DNA from: Pollutimonas subterranea
Lineage (GTDB): Bacteria; Pseudomonadota; Gammaproteobacteria; Burkholderiales; Burkholderiaceae_B
Length of the DNA stretch: 64,000 bases
Direction: 5' to 3'
NCBI RefSeq assembly: GCF_002849655.1
Contig: NZ_PDNW01000001.1
Location: 124,001 to 188,000 of the forward strand
Part shown: piece by piece, positions 32,273 through 41,283 of the stretch
Position numbering within the stretch: the first letter of the stretch is position 1
Layout: every line of letters starts with the position of its first letter
Position numbers and translations under genes: made by a program
The notes under the pieces: model-generated
Database searches by the model: none
What the model saw: only the letters and a program-made list of their open reading frames with translations
What the model was told of the DNA's origin: nothing

Positions 32273-33449
32273 GTTTTTCGACCGCCTGCCGCATCACTTG
32301 CGTCAACGTGCTGCACGTTTTCTCGATTTCCTGTTCACCCAGCGTCGGATGCACCAGGAACATCATTGCGGTTTCCCCCAACTCCCTGGCGATCGGCAGG
32401 CGTTGCTCCGGACGAAAATTGGTGGCATCAAATGCCTTTTCCATATAAACCTCCGAGCACGATCCCGAGTAGCACGGTACTCCCTGCACGTTGATCTCTT
32501 CCATGATGCGATCGCGGCTCCAGCCGGGTCCCAGTGCTTCGGGCTCGACGAAAACATAGCATTTATACGCGGCATGGGTGATATCGGACGGAGGCATGGG
32601 CGCCCGAAGGCCAGGCAGTTGCTCCGCTGTCGCCCAGATCTGTCGGGCCAATGCGAGCCGTGATGCATGCCAGCGGGGCATGCGCTCTAACTGGATTCGA
32701 CCTATGGCCGCTTGCATCTCCATCATCCGCCAGTTGGTCCCAAAGCTTTCATGCAGCCAGCGGAAACCGGGCGGGTGCTGCTGCTTGTACAGTGCATCCC
32801 AGCTCTTTCCATGATCCTTCAGCGACCACATTTTCGACCATAGGCGTTGATCGTTCGTGGTTGTCATGCCGCCCTCGCCGCCGGTTGTCATGATCTTGTC
32901 CTGGCAGAACGACCAGGCGCCGATATGGCCTATTGAACCGACAGGCCTGCCCTTATAGTGAGCGCCGTGTGCCTGTGCGCAGTCTTCAATGACGTATAGC
33001 CCGCGCTCGTCGGCCAATGCCATGATGGGGTCCATGTCGCAGGGCCACCCGGCAAGGTGCACGCAAATCACGGCCCGTGTCCGTTCAGTGAGAACGGCCT
33101 GGATGGTGGAGGCGGTAATGTTCTGCGAGTCGCGATCCACTTCGGCGAACACGGGTTTGGCGCCGGCATTGATAACGCACGAAACCGACGCAAGAAAGGT
33201 ACGAGGCGTCACAATGACCTCGTCGCCGGGTCCAATGCCCAGGGCTTTCAAGGCCGCATCAAGGGCCAGCGTGCCATTGCTCAGCGCAACGGCATGCTGG
33301 CAGCCGGTCCAGGCGGCGAATTCCTGCTCGAACTTGCGGCATTCCTGACCGGTCCAATAATTGACCTTGTTCGATAATATGACTTCACGAACCGCATCGG
33401 CTTCTTCCGTCGTGAAGCTTGGCCACGGTGGAAAAGGGGTGTTAAGCAT
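32259..33449 (-). CDS. DegT/DnrJ/EryC1/StrS sugar aminotransferase
   Basis: A 396-residue PLP-dependent aminotransferase, second of its kind in the locus. PLP lysine is Lys185 in WSFCQDKIMTTGGEGG, a 'QDK' variant seen in 4-amino-4,6-dideoxy sugar aminotransferases; EDCAQAHGAHYKGRPVG precedes it. It may act on the 4-keto-6-deoxy product of the WbpM-type enzyme, giving a 4-amino sugar such as bacillosamine-type or FucNAc4N-type; the specificity is inferred from context only. Confidence 0.85.
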   Translation of the reverse strand: MLNTPFPPWPSFTTEEADAVREVILSNKVNYWTGQECRKFEQEFAAWTGCQHAVALSNGTLALDAALKALGIGPGDEVIVTPRTFLASVSCVINAGAKPVFAEVDRDSQNITASTIQAVLTERTRAVICVHLAGWPCDMDPIMALADERGLYVIEDCAQAHGAHYKGRPVGSIGHIGAWSFCQDKIMTTGGEGGMTTTNDQRLWSKMWSLKDHGKSWDALYKQQHPPGFRWLHESFGTNWRMMEMQAAIGRIQLERMPRWHASRLALARQIWATAEQLPGLRAPMPPSDITHAAYKCYVFVEPEALGPGWSRDRIMEEINVQGVPCYSGSCSEVYMEKAFDATNFRPEQRLPIARELGETAMMFLVHPTLGEQEIEKTCSTLTQVMRQAVEKHVYV

Positions 33450-33495
33450 GGGCGCACCTTCTCATTTCAGGACAGGGATGGCGTTGCAGGGTCGA

Positions 33496-34908
33496 CTACT
33501 CAGGTGTTCCCCGGGCAACGGTATTGATGATGTATTTGATATCTTTAAGCAGGCTGTGCTCGCGGATATATTCTTTGTTGATCTTTACCTTGTCGGGCCA
33601 GATGACCTCCCTGTTGTAGCGCAGGGCATCCGCTTGCTGGCCCAGGATTTCTTCTTCGTTCTTGTATTTCAGCGACGCAGGCCCCGTGATGCCGGGCCGC
33701 AGCGAAAGAATGATCCTGTCCTCGCCTTGCAAGTCATCGGCATAGCCTGGAACGTCGGGGCGCGGTCCGACAAAGCTCATGTCTCCGACCAGTACATTCC
33801 ATAATTGCGGCAGCTCATCAAGCTTGGTATTGCGCAGGAAAGCACCGCTGCGTGTTATCCGCTGGTCGGACGAGGTGGTTATCGATGTCCCCGGATCCGC
33901 CCGGTCACGCATCGTCTTGATTTTGTATATGTTGAACTTCTTGCCGCCGCGCCCGATACGTTCCTGAACGAAAAGGCCATTGCTGCGGGTGTCCAGCGTC
34001 GCGGCGACCCAGGCCAACAGGATCAGCGGCGATAGGAAAACCAGGCCCAGGAACGAGAAAACGAGGTCGAATGTTCGTTTCGGAGCCGCCTTCCAGAGGG
34101 CGCCAAGGTCCAGCTTGGCATGCGAATAAAGCGCCTTCTTGAAGCGGGCGGGGGCGACGGCCAGCAAGAACCTGATGGCGGTATTCTTGACGAAATCGAA
34201 GATTGAAAGGAAGCCGATTTTCCTCTGATAGCAAATAACCGCATATTCATACTTGAAACTAGGTAGTCCGCTGCGCGCCATGAATCCCGCACCGGCCCGG
34301 ACCATGAACAACTTGTCGGGCAGATTGGCCAATCGGTATCCCCGCACTATCAGCAGCGACCACAACGCAACGTCCTGCGATCGCTTGAACGGGGGATAAC
34401 CTCCCACTGCCTCAATGGCCGTTTTCCTGAACACGGCGGCGGCGTGACTGATGGGGCTGCGCGTCTTGGCAAACTTCGCGAGTTCTTCGTGGGTCAGCGG
34501 CAAGATTCGCGAAGAGAAAACAATGCCATTTTCATCGAATTCATCGAGCGCCGTACTGCTGGCTGCAATATCGGTGTTGCGCTGCATGAAAGCGATCTGT
34601 TTTTCGAACCTGTCCGGTAGCGAAATATCGTCGCTGTCCATGCGTGCGACGAGATCGTGGCTACAGTGCTTCAGACCCTCGTTCAAGGCGCGTGCGAGGC
34701 CACCGTTGGTGGCAAGCTGAACGGAGCGGATATTCAGCGCGCTGCGGAAGGCGTCAATGACATGGGTCAGTGCATCCGGCAAAGGCCCATCTTCCACCAG
34801 CACCACTTCGCCGGCCTTGAGCGTCTGGTCGTTCAGGCTCTGAAGCGCCTGGCGCAGGAACTCGGGATTCTCGGCGTGATAGACCGACATCAGAACTGAG
34901 AAAGACAT
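33496..34908 (-). CDS. fusion of GT2 glycosyltransferase and undecaprenyl-phosphate phosphoglycosyl transferase
   Basis: A 470-residue two-domain protein. Residues 1-240 are a GT-A family 2 glycosyltransferase ([20 protein letters not shown]; DxD region [16 protein letters not shown]). Residues about 265-470 are a monotopic phosphoglycosyl transferase: re-entrant hydrophobic helix ([20 protein letters not shown]), [20 protein letters not shown], catalytic Asp364-Glu365 in [11 protein letters not shown], and [14 protein letters not shown]. The second part would load the first sugar phosphate onto undecaprenyl phosphate, the first part add the next sugar. No other initiating transferase is visible in the locus. 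Confidence 0.9.
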   Translation of the reverse strand: MSFSVLMSVYHAENPEFLRQALQSLNDQTLKAGEVVLVEDGPLPDALTHVIDAFRSALNIRSVQLATNGGLARALNEGLKHCSHDLVARMDSDDISLPDRFEKQIAFMQRNTDIAASSTALDEFDENGIVFSSRILPLTHEELAKFAKTRSPISHAAAVFRKTAIEAVGGYPPFKRSQDVALWSLLIVRGYRLANLPDKLFMVRAGAGFMARSGLPSFKYEYAVICYQRKIGFLSIFDFVKNTAIRFLLAVAPARFKKALYSHAKLDLGALWKAAPKRTFDLVFSFLGLVFLSPLILLAWVAATLDTRSNGLFVQERIGRGGKKFNIYKIKTMRDRADPGTSITTSSDQRITRSGAFLRNTKLDELPQLWNVLVGDMSFVGPRPDVPGYADDLQGEDRIILSLRPGITGPASLKYKNEEEILGQQADALRYNREVIWPDKVKINKEYIREHSLLKDIKYIINTVARGTPE

Positions 34909-34954
34909 GGTTTAACCCCACTGGAGTAGTGGAAATCAGGAAGCGCGACGTGAT

Positions 34955-36226
34955 TCAAGCATGAAGCTGCAACACGTAGAGCTTTCTCTTCCCGTTGAAT
35001 ACGGAATCAAAAAAAACTTTGCTGCCATCCGGCGACACCCTCGGGTGCAAATCACAGCGGGTTTCCCCGTGAAATTCAAAAGGCTGGAAGAACTGTCCGA
35101 TTTCCTGCACGTCGCCTGTAGACAGGCTGGCCTTGAACAGATGCTGCATACGCGACTTGTCGGGATACGTATCGGTAATGAACCAGTCATCGTGGACGTG
35201 GGGATGGCCGTCGCCCATGGAGTCAAGCTTGCCGTTGGAGTAGGGGCTGATACTGCCATCGTCGACGTTGAGCACGTAGTAACCATCGTGGCCCGATGGC
35301 CCACGCATGAAAGAGATCACGGAATGGTCATTGATCCAGAAGCAGTGGCTCACCATCTCGTAGTTGGCCAGTATCTTCAAGTCACGGGTATGCGCAGCGG
35401 CGAGGAACAGGCGGTCGTACTTTCGCTTGCCCAGAAAATAGCGGTGAAGGAACAGGAACCTGTCGCCGCCCGGCGCGATCATGACGTGGTTGATCTTGTG
35501 CCTGGCGGCATTGAAGCGGGGATCGGGTGCGATCTCGCACACATCGGCGATGGAATACAACAGTGACGATTCTCCGGTCTCCTGGTCGATTTTCCATATC
35601 CCGTCTTGTGTAAGGTCTGCCATGTCGCGGTCGTCCAGGCCCGGCATGTTGCGGTAGCCGTAGTCGGGCCGCAAAGACTGGATGCGCCGATAGTTGATGG
35701 AAAGGAAGTAGTCGCCGCGAAAGGAGTCCTGTACCGGAAAATCGAATCGCCTGACTTCCCCTTTTTCCTTCAACGAGAAGACGCGGCTGATATAACGTTG
35801 ACTCGACGCGTCGAAGTCATTGAAGATGAAGGCGTCGGCATCCAGCCAATGTGCGCGGGCGCCTTGCTGCCAGTTATAGACTCGGGTCTTTACACTCAGT
35901 ACCGGCTGCTTCAAGTCATCGATCGAAAAAACCAGAATATCCAGCGTCTTGCTGCTGTCCGGCTTGCGGTCTGTGGCATGGGTCGTTGAGTGACAAAGCA
36001 GGAAGCCCGCACTGGATAGCGGCGTTTTATCGTAGTAGCCGAAGAAGGTATTCAGGATGCCGTCGCCGACCGGTAGAAACCGGTGATCCGATACCGTCTT
36101 GCTGGCCGGCCTGTTCCGCAGAAAGACCAGGCGGCCATAGGCGGCCTTGACGGCCGATTTCAATAGCGGAAACTGCCCGAGGAATTTGGCAATCCTGCGC
36201 TCCAACGAGCCATACTTCTTAGACAT
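34955..36226 (-). CDS. beta-propeller protein of unknown function, lyase-like
   Basis: A 423-residue protein with repeated PD40/TolB-like blades and no signal peptide or clear membrane helix. Blade-like segments include NHVMIAPGGDRFLFLHRY and the C-terminal CDLHPRVSPDGSKVFFDS; GDGHPHVHDDWFITDTYPD lies between. The spacing of His-rich blades and the final 'HPxxSPDG...V.F' segment resembles oligogalacturonate lyase (PL22), an Mn-dependent uronide lyase. That similarity is my reading by eye and unproven. ATG at 36226 overlaps the upstream ligase gene by 8 nt. An unusually close match of FNDFDASSQR to Wzc is noted separately. Confidence 0.75.
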   Translation of the reverse strand: MSKKYGSLERRIAKFLGQFPLLKSAVKAAYGRLVFLRNRPASKTVSDHRFLPVGDGILNTFFGYYDKTPLSSAGFLLCHSTTHATDRKPDSSKTLDILVFSIDDLKQPVLSVKTRVYNWQQGARAHWLDADAFIFNDFDASSQRYISRVFSLKEKGEVRRFDFPVQDSFRGDYFLSINYRRIQSLRPDYGYRNMPGLDDRDMADLTQDGIWKIDQETGESSLLYSIADVCEIAPDPRFNAARHKINHVMIAPGGDRFLFLHRYFLGKRKYDRLFLAAAHTRDLKILANYEMVSHCFWINDHSVISFMRGPSGHDGYYVLNVDDGSISPYSNGKLDSMGDGHPHVHDDWFITDTYPDKSRMQHLFKASLSTGDVQEIGQFFQPFEFHGETRCDLHPRVSPDGSKVFFDSVFNGKRKLYVLQLHA

Positions 36227-37547
36227 GGGGACTCCGATTTGGAACACGATTGAACAGCTGTTCCGGCAATTGACGGAACTGGAAAGGCGCCGCCATGTAG
36301 CCGCCGATGCGAGACATTCCCGCCAGCATTCCGTAGAAAAACCAGATTTCGGGCATAAGGATGTACTCATTCATGGTCATCATCAGCGCCATTGCGAGAA
36401 ATGAAACCTTGAATGCTTTGTGTCGGCTGGAGAGTGGGTACAGCTTGCGCGAGACCAGATAGAGAATGAGCATCAGCAATGAGAAGCCCACCACTCCAAG
36501 CTCGGCAAAGTAAGAAATGTAGAAGTTGTGAGCCTTGGATGCGTGCCCGTAATCGCTGACTTTGTGAAAGGCCTTCTGGTAGTTTTGCAGCCCCAGCCCG
36601 GTTCCGAACCAGAAATTGTCTTTGGCCGTGGCGATGGCGCCCTGCAGCAGCATCACGCGGTTGTAGTCGTTCATGCTGCTATCCAGGTTTTCGCCATGTA
36701 TCAACATCTGCGAAGTGACGAGAACACGTTCAAGTCGTTGCAGTGATTTGTCTGCCACACCGCTGTACGCAATGGTCGCGATCAGAAGAACAACGGCTGC
36801 CGTTTTTGCCAAGCCCGAGAGCGTGAGCCGCATGTAGTACAGCAGGATGCACGCCAACATACCGATGATTCCCGATCTGGAGAACGTGAAGGCCAGCGTG
36901 ACGAATATGCAGCCTATGCAGAACAACAGCCATCCCCTGGCTTTCTCCTGCTCTTTATAGGTATAGAAAAGCAGCGGGAACACCATGACAATGAACACGA
37001 CTGTGCCGTTGCGGTTCACCAGCGGCATGAAATTTGCGTCTGGCGCAATACCGAGGCCATAGCGCGCCAGTCCCGTCAGGCAACCGAGCACCAAAATGGT
37101 AGTCGTCGCTTTGATGACTTTATTTGCTGTCTGTATGTCTGTCCGTGAAAAGAACGCCGCTGCGGAAAAGAAGATAAGGAAGTTCAGCGGCCATGCTGCC
37201 CAGTACGCCATGTTCGCGACCGTCATTCCGCCGATGATCAAGGTGGTAAAAAAGGCGTAAACACAATAGATGAAGGCAAGCGTCAGCAAGAGTCTGTAGG
37301 ATTGCGGCAGGCGTGCATGGTTGCGTACCGCCAAGGCGAGCCCTGCGGCGGTGACTGGCAGATAGGCCAGTGGCATGCCTGCAACCCGCGCTATATCCAT
37401 CGATACCTCGGGCAATAAGGCCAGGGGAAATATGTTCAGTGCGACGCCATAGCCGAAAGCGTGCAAGGCGTTTTTATTCGAGTAGATGGCGAACAAAAAC
37501 AGCAGCAGCGAAGCGCACAGGTAGTACGCCTTCAGCCCGGTCAACAC
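36219..37547 (-). CDS. O-antigen ligase/Wzy-type polymerase family protein
   Basis: A 442-residue membrane protein with about 11-12 helices and the large periplasmic loop typical of WaaL/Wzy: the loop has SSMNDYNRVMLLQGAIA, WFGTGLGLQNYQKAF and KAHNFYISYFAELGVVG, the last being the family His-containing signature. It either polymerises repeat units or ligates polymer to lipid A core; with Wza and Wzc in the operon, polymerase is the likelier role. GTG start at 37547 with GGGAG before it, overlapping the GT4 gene by 7 nt. Confidence 0.87.
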   Translation of the reverse strand: MLTGLKAYYLCASLLLFLFAIYSNKNALHAFGYGVALNIFPLALLPEVSMDIARVAGMPLAYLPVTAAGLALAVRNHARLPQSYRLLLTLAFIYCVYAFFTTLIIGGMTVANMAYWAAWPLNFLIFFSAAAFFSRTDIQTANKVIKATTTILVLGCLTGLARYGLGIAPDANFMPLVNRNGTVVFIVMVFPLLFYTYKEQEKARGWLLFCIGCIFVTLAFTFSRSGIIGMLACILLYYMRLTLSGLAKTAAVVLLIATIAYSGVADKSLQRLERVLVTSQMLIHGENLDSSMNDYNRVMLLQGAIATAKDNFWFGTGLGLQNYQKAFHKVSDYGHASKAHNFYISYFAELGVVGFSLLMLILYLVSRKLYPLSSRHKAFKVSFLAMALMMTMNEYILMPEIWFFYGMLAGMSRIGGYMAAPFQFRQLPEQLFNRVPNRSPHV

Positions 37548-38893
37548 GATGCCGCTCCCTGGAATGCTGCCAAGCGATCAATAATCGAGCGGGCCTGTAT
37601 CTGTCTGGAAAATCTGGCAATAAGGTCCTTGCGTGGTCGGTAGAAGCTGAAATGCTTGAGCTCTATGGCTGCCAGCAATAGGCGCTTGAGTTCGTCCGTG
37701 TCACTGGAGCAGTAGCCGGTACCGGTGTTCTCCAGCAGCTCGCCGGCGGCATGCGTGTTGTCGATGCCAACGGCCAGAATGGGTATGCCACTGACCAGAT
37801 ACTCGAACACTTTGCCGGTCAGCATGCCTTTGGCAAGTGGTTCGCCCGATTCCAGCAGTAACAGCAGGTCGCTGCGGCGTTGCGCTTCCAGGGAAACCTG
37901 GCGCGTGACGAATCCCTTTATCTTGATGATATTGTGCCGATTGGCGCGGGTGCGCTGAATTATTTCAGACAGCTCTTGTTCGTTTTGCCCATAGAATTCG
38001 ATCTTGATTTTCTCGGGACTTAGCTCTCCGCTGTCGATCAGTTCGTTGACGGCATTGAACAAGGGCGTGGGATCGCGCCGATTTGGATAGATCGTACCGG
38101 CATAGCAAATAGTGATGTTTCCCGTCAGTTGCGGCCCTGCGGATACCACCTGCATCCATCTGGGAAACTCCTGGGGGTCAAAGCCATTTTCAATGACCCA
38201 GACCGGCAATTCGGGATGGCGTGCCTGCAAATCGATGGCGAGCGGTCGCGATACCGTGATGATCGCGTTGGCACGCCCGCGCAGGCAGCGATTTTCCCTG
38301 GCGCTTTCCATCCATTTGAATACGCCTTTCGCCGACGTAATGTGATTGTTTGCCCATAAGTCACGGAAGTCGGCAAACCAGATAAGGTCGGGGTGTTTTT
38401 TCTTGAGCTTGCTGGCGACGAGATGCGCGGCCGGTGGCGAATAAGAACTCACTATGGCGTCGTACCGGTTTTCCGCAAGTAGATGCATGCCGGCCCTATA
38501 GGCGGGTCCGACCCAGAAATCATGAATGTCGACGTTGGAGCCGATATAGCCGCGCAGGCTTCGTACTTTCTTCTTGATGCTCGATTCGGTACTTATGGAT
38601 TTTCCTGCGGTTTGCTTCTTGCCGTGTCCAATGGCCGGCATGGCCGAGCGTTCCAGAAACTGCGGCAAACAGGGGACCTCGACAACCCGGACTTCTTCAG
38701 GAAGACTCGGATCCAGCCCAAACGGACCCATGAAGGCATATTTTTTTGTCGTCAACACCGTGACATCATGGCCTTCCGAAGCCCAATACTTGGCCCACTG
38801 CCCGATTCTGAGCACGGGTATTCGATTCTGCGGATAAAAAAAGCAGCTGATCAGTAAAATTCTTTTCTTTCGTTCGCTCATGTCCGTGCTCAT
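37541..38893 (-). CDS. glycosyltransferase family 4 (GT-B)
   Basis: A 450-residue GT-B transferase. N-terminal ILLISCFFYPQNRIPVLRIG, then the donor-site half with ITICYAGTIYPNRRDPTPLF and LLLLLESGEPLAKGMLTGKVFEYL, where the family Glu residues that hold the nucleotide are present (GKVFEYLVSGIPIL). Cytosolic side of the inner membrane. It adds one sugar of the repeat unit; which one cannot be told. Its start follows the deacetylase-like gene after 45 nt. Confidence 0.86.
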   Translation of the reverse strand: MSTDMSERKKRILLISCFFYPQNRIPVLRIGQWAKYWASEGHDVTVLTTKKYAFMGPFGLDPSLPEEVRVVEVPCLPQFLERSAMPAIGHGKKQTAGKSISTESSIKKKVRSLRGYIGSNVDIHDFWVGPAYRAGMHLLAENRYDAIVSSYSPPAAHLVASKLKKKHPDLIWFADFRDLWANNHITSAKGVFKWMESARENRCLRGRANAIITVSRPLAIDLQARHPELPVWVIENGFDPQEFPRWMQVVSAGPQLTGNITICYAGTIYPNRRDPTPLFNAVNELIDSGELSPEKIKIEFYGQNEQELSEIIQRTRANRHNIIKIKGFVTRQVSLEAQRRSDLLLLLESGEPLAKGMLTGKVFEYLVSGIPILAVGIDNTHAAGELLENTGTGYCSSDTDELKRLLLAAIELKHFSFYRPRKDLIARFSRQIQARSIIDRLAAFQGAASC

Positions 38894-38938
38894 AATCAGG
38901 TAACCGCGCCGGAGTTTCGTGTAGGGAGTCGCGGTGGT

Positions 38939-40312
38939 CTACGCAGCCAGTACGTGCTCGTAAAGAGTGCGTTCCTGATGACGCTCCAGTAAGGTGTTGT
39001 GCCACAGCAAGGTAAAGTTGCCGTTCACGGCGCGACAGGACTGCTTCAGCTGAATGAATTTTTTCAGGGCAATGTCGCCGGAACCCAGGTTCATGTAGCG
39101 GGGTGCGAGAACGGTGCATTCCATGGCGATCAGTGGACGGATGCGCAACTGAAGCGCCGTGCCGGCAACCGGATCGAAGGCTGGGTACTCATGGCATGTA
39201 CCGCAACGGAAGCCGGGGCGGTCGGCGTAGGTAAGCGTGCTGTCATAGGCCATGCCGGCTTGCTCCCAGCCGTATAGCGTTGCGGGAGTCTGCCAGCGCA
39301 GGTAATGCATGCGACCTCCCCAGCTGGCCTGCTTTATGCCTTCTTCGCTACAGGCCCTCATAAGCACACGCGCTTCCGAGGCAATGATGTCGGGCCTCTT
39401 GTAGGTGTTGTAGCTGGGATGCAGGCCTATTTCATGACCTCGTACGTGGATACGGCGCATGAGCTCCCGGATAGCCGGGTGCCGGATGTCATATCGCGCA
39501 TCACGAGCCGGATATGTCTTGCCGCAAATGAAATAGAAAGCGCTATTGATCTTGTAGCGCTCGGAAGTGCTCATGATCCAGTTGAAAGTATTGAAGGGGT
39601 CGGAGCTATGCAGTTTCTCTTTCGATTGCGCCCATATCAGGGGCGCGCGTAGCGCTTCGAGCACCTCACGCCTTCGCAGTACGTCGCCGACCATAGTGCG
39701 CAGCAATCTTCCAATGCTGGAGAAACCATAGCGGGCGGGCGTATCGACATCGTGCGAAACCCTTACCGAAAATTCAGACTTGACGAGTTCCAGTTGCGGC
39801 CATGTGCGCTGAACCACCTGAGCCAGTATCGCGAGCCATTCGTCGACGATTGGTCGTTCCAGATAGCCGTGCTTGAAGGCATGCGAGGAACGCGCCGGGA
39901 ATCTCCCGTGTTTGTCCAGGTCGATGCGGCCCACTTCCTCGTGGCGCGACAGCATCCAGTAAACCAGTCCCAGAATGTCATAGTGAATGACATAGCCGGT
40001 GTCGGTCTTCTCGATCAGCGGCCCGGAAATGGTTGTCGCTCCCGGGGTGGGTAAGGGCAGGCACAGGGCGGATTGCCAGCCTTCAGCCTGTGGATCCCAA
40101 CTGCCGCAGGGTAAGCCGGAGCCCGCCTGCGAGAAGGTCGCAGGTTCAGAGTTGATCCGAATGCCGGCCCCACTACCGTGCACCGTTATAAGAAGGTGCC
40201 CTGGCTTACATTTCGAAAGCTTCAGGTGTTTGCTGAGGCGTTCGCACAGAATCGTATTGAGCCATGAGATCGCGCTTTCCCGTGTCGACGTGAAGGTATT
40301 CATGCTGGTCAT
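38939..40312 (-). CDS. polysaccharide deacetylase-like protein
   Basis: A 457-residue protein whose C-terminal part is a NodB-like barrel: SVRVSHDVDTPARYGF gives the metal-site Asp, and GHEIGLHPSYNTY the His-x3-His-type ligands. The N-terminal 150 residues form a separate domain seen with such proteins in exopolysaccharide loci. No signal peptide, so it probably acts in the cytosol or needs no export. ATG at 40312 overlaps the preceding stop (ATGA). Substrate probably a GlcNAc-type residue of the lipid-linked intermediate; activity is unproven. Confidence 0.8.
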   Translation of the reverse strand: MTSMNTFTSTRESAISWLNTILCERLSKHLKLSKCKPGHLLITVHGSGAGIRINSEPATFSQAGSGLPCGSWDPQAEGWQSALCLPLPTPGATTISGPLIEKTDTGYVIHYDILGLVYWMLSRHEEVGRIDLDKHGRFPARSSHAFKHGYLERPIVDEWLAILAQVVQRTWPQLELVKSEFSVRVSHDVDTPARYGFSSIGRLLRTMVGDVLRRREVLEALRAPLIWAQSKEKLHSSDPFNTFNWIMSTSERYKINSAFYFICGKTYPARDARYDIRHPAIRELMRRIHVRGHEIGLHPSYNTYKRPDIIASEARVLMRACSEEGIKQASWGGRMHYLRWQTPATLYGWEQAGMAYDSTLTYADRPGFRCGTCHEYPAFDPVAGTALQLRIRPLIAMECTVLAPRYMNLGSGDIALKKFIQLKQSCRAVNGNFTLLWHNTLLERHQERTLYEHVLAA

Positions 40313-41283
40313 CGTGTTGCGTGAGAGTTTGCCAGTGACCTGATGAACAGGATGGATGCCGCGAGCTTCGACGGTGTCTTTGAAACCGCGAAATAAGGTG
40401 TCTGCAGTCCACCGAATGCCTGCACGAAACGTTCGATGCTCTTGATCATGGACCCGCAAAAATCGAAGCGCAGCGTCATCGTGGAGGCAAACTTGATGGC
40501 TTCCCACATGCACAGGCTCATCGCACCGCTATTGCGCCATTCGGGATCACTGCCGCCCATGAGGTAATAGGCGCTGGTATCGTCCCAGATCAAATAGACG
40601 CCGGCGTGTCGGGCGCCGTGTTGATCTTCTGCAATGAAGATCTTGCGGCGATTGCGGCGTGCGCACGCTTCATCAAGCATTTTGACGACATCTTCGGAGT
40701 AGGGCATGGGCAGGTTCTGCCTTTCATAAACCTTCTGATGCAATGGAAGGAACTCATCCACTGACAGGTCATCGCGCACGCAAAGGCCGCCCCTCCCCAT
40801 GGCCTTTCGGATTTCCCGTCTTGTGCTTTCATGCAATCCTTGCCAAGTGGATTTGGCATCGGACTGCAGGCTCAGCACGTATGTGTATTGCGTTGTTTGT
40901 TCAAAGCCACGCCAGTAGAACGGCAGCCAGTTTGTTTGGCTGTAATGCCATTGCTGTTTGAAATGATCGAATGCGGGTAGCTGTTCGATCAATTTCTCCA
41001 TTACGTCTTTTTGTCTGCTGATGCAATTGACCTGTTTGGCGGGTACCGGTCGCAGCCATGGCCCGAGGCAATATGTCAATGGCGGTACCGTGGATATCTT
41101 CAAGCCGGCCCGCTTGTTCGTCACATAAGGCATGCACGCAGCGATGTTGTCCCGGTTCTCCACCAGGGCAACATCCCAGTTATGGGAGCCTGCTGTCGCG
41201 TCAAGCCACCAATCTTGTGAAAAGATCGGAATGGACGGCTCCTCGGTGCACAGCTTCTTGTATTTTTCTTTATTGCCGTTCAT
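40309..41283 (-). CDS. GNAT/FemAB-like acyltransferase
   Basis: A 324-residue cytosolic protein of the GNAT_acetyltr_6/FemAB type: N-terminal FSQDWWLDATAGSHNWDVAL, central GLHESTRREIRKAMGRGG, and C-terminal acceptor region LMGGSDPEWRNSGAMSLCMW. Such proteins transfer acetyl or aminoacyl groups and are frequent in exopolysaccharide loci; here it could decorate an amino sugar. Overlaps both neighbours by 4 nt (ATGA), so it is tightly coupled to the Wzc and deacetylase-like genes. Confidence 0.82.
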   Translation of the reverse strand: MNGNKEKYKKLCTEEPSIPIFSQDWWLDATAGSHNWDVALVENRDNIAACMPYVTNKRAGLKISTVPPLTYCLGPWLRPVPAKQVNCISRQKDVMEKLIEQLPAFDHFKQQWHYSQTNWLPFYWRGFEQTTQYTYVLSLQSDAKSTWQGLHESTRREIRKAMGRGGLCVRDDLSVDEFLPLHQKVYERQNLPMPYSEDVVKMLDEACARRNRRKIFIAEDQHGARHAGVYLIWDDTSAYYLMGGSDPEWRNSGAMSLCMWEAIKFASTMTLRFDFCGSMIKSIERFVQAFGGLQTPYFAVSKTPSKLAASILFIRSLANSHATR

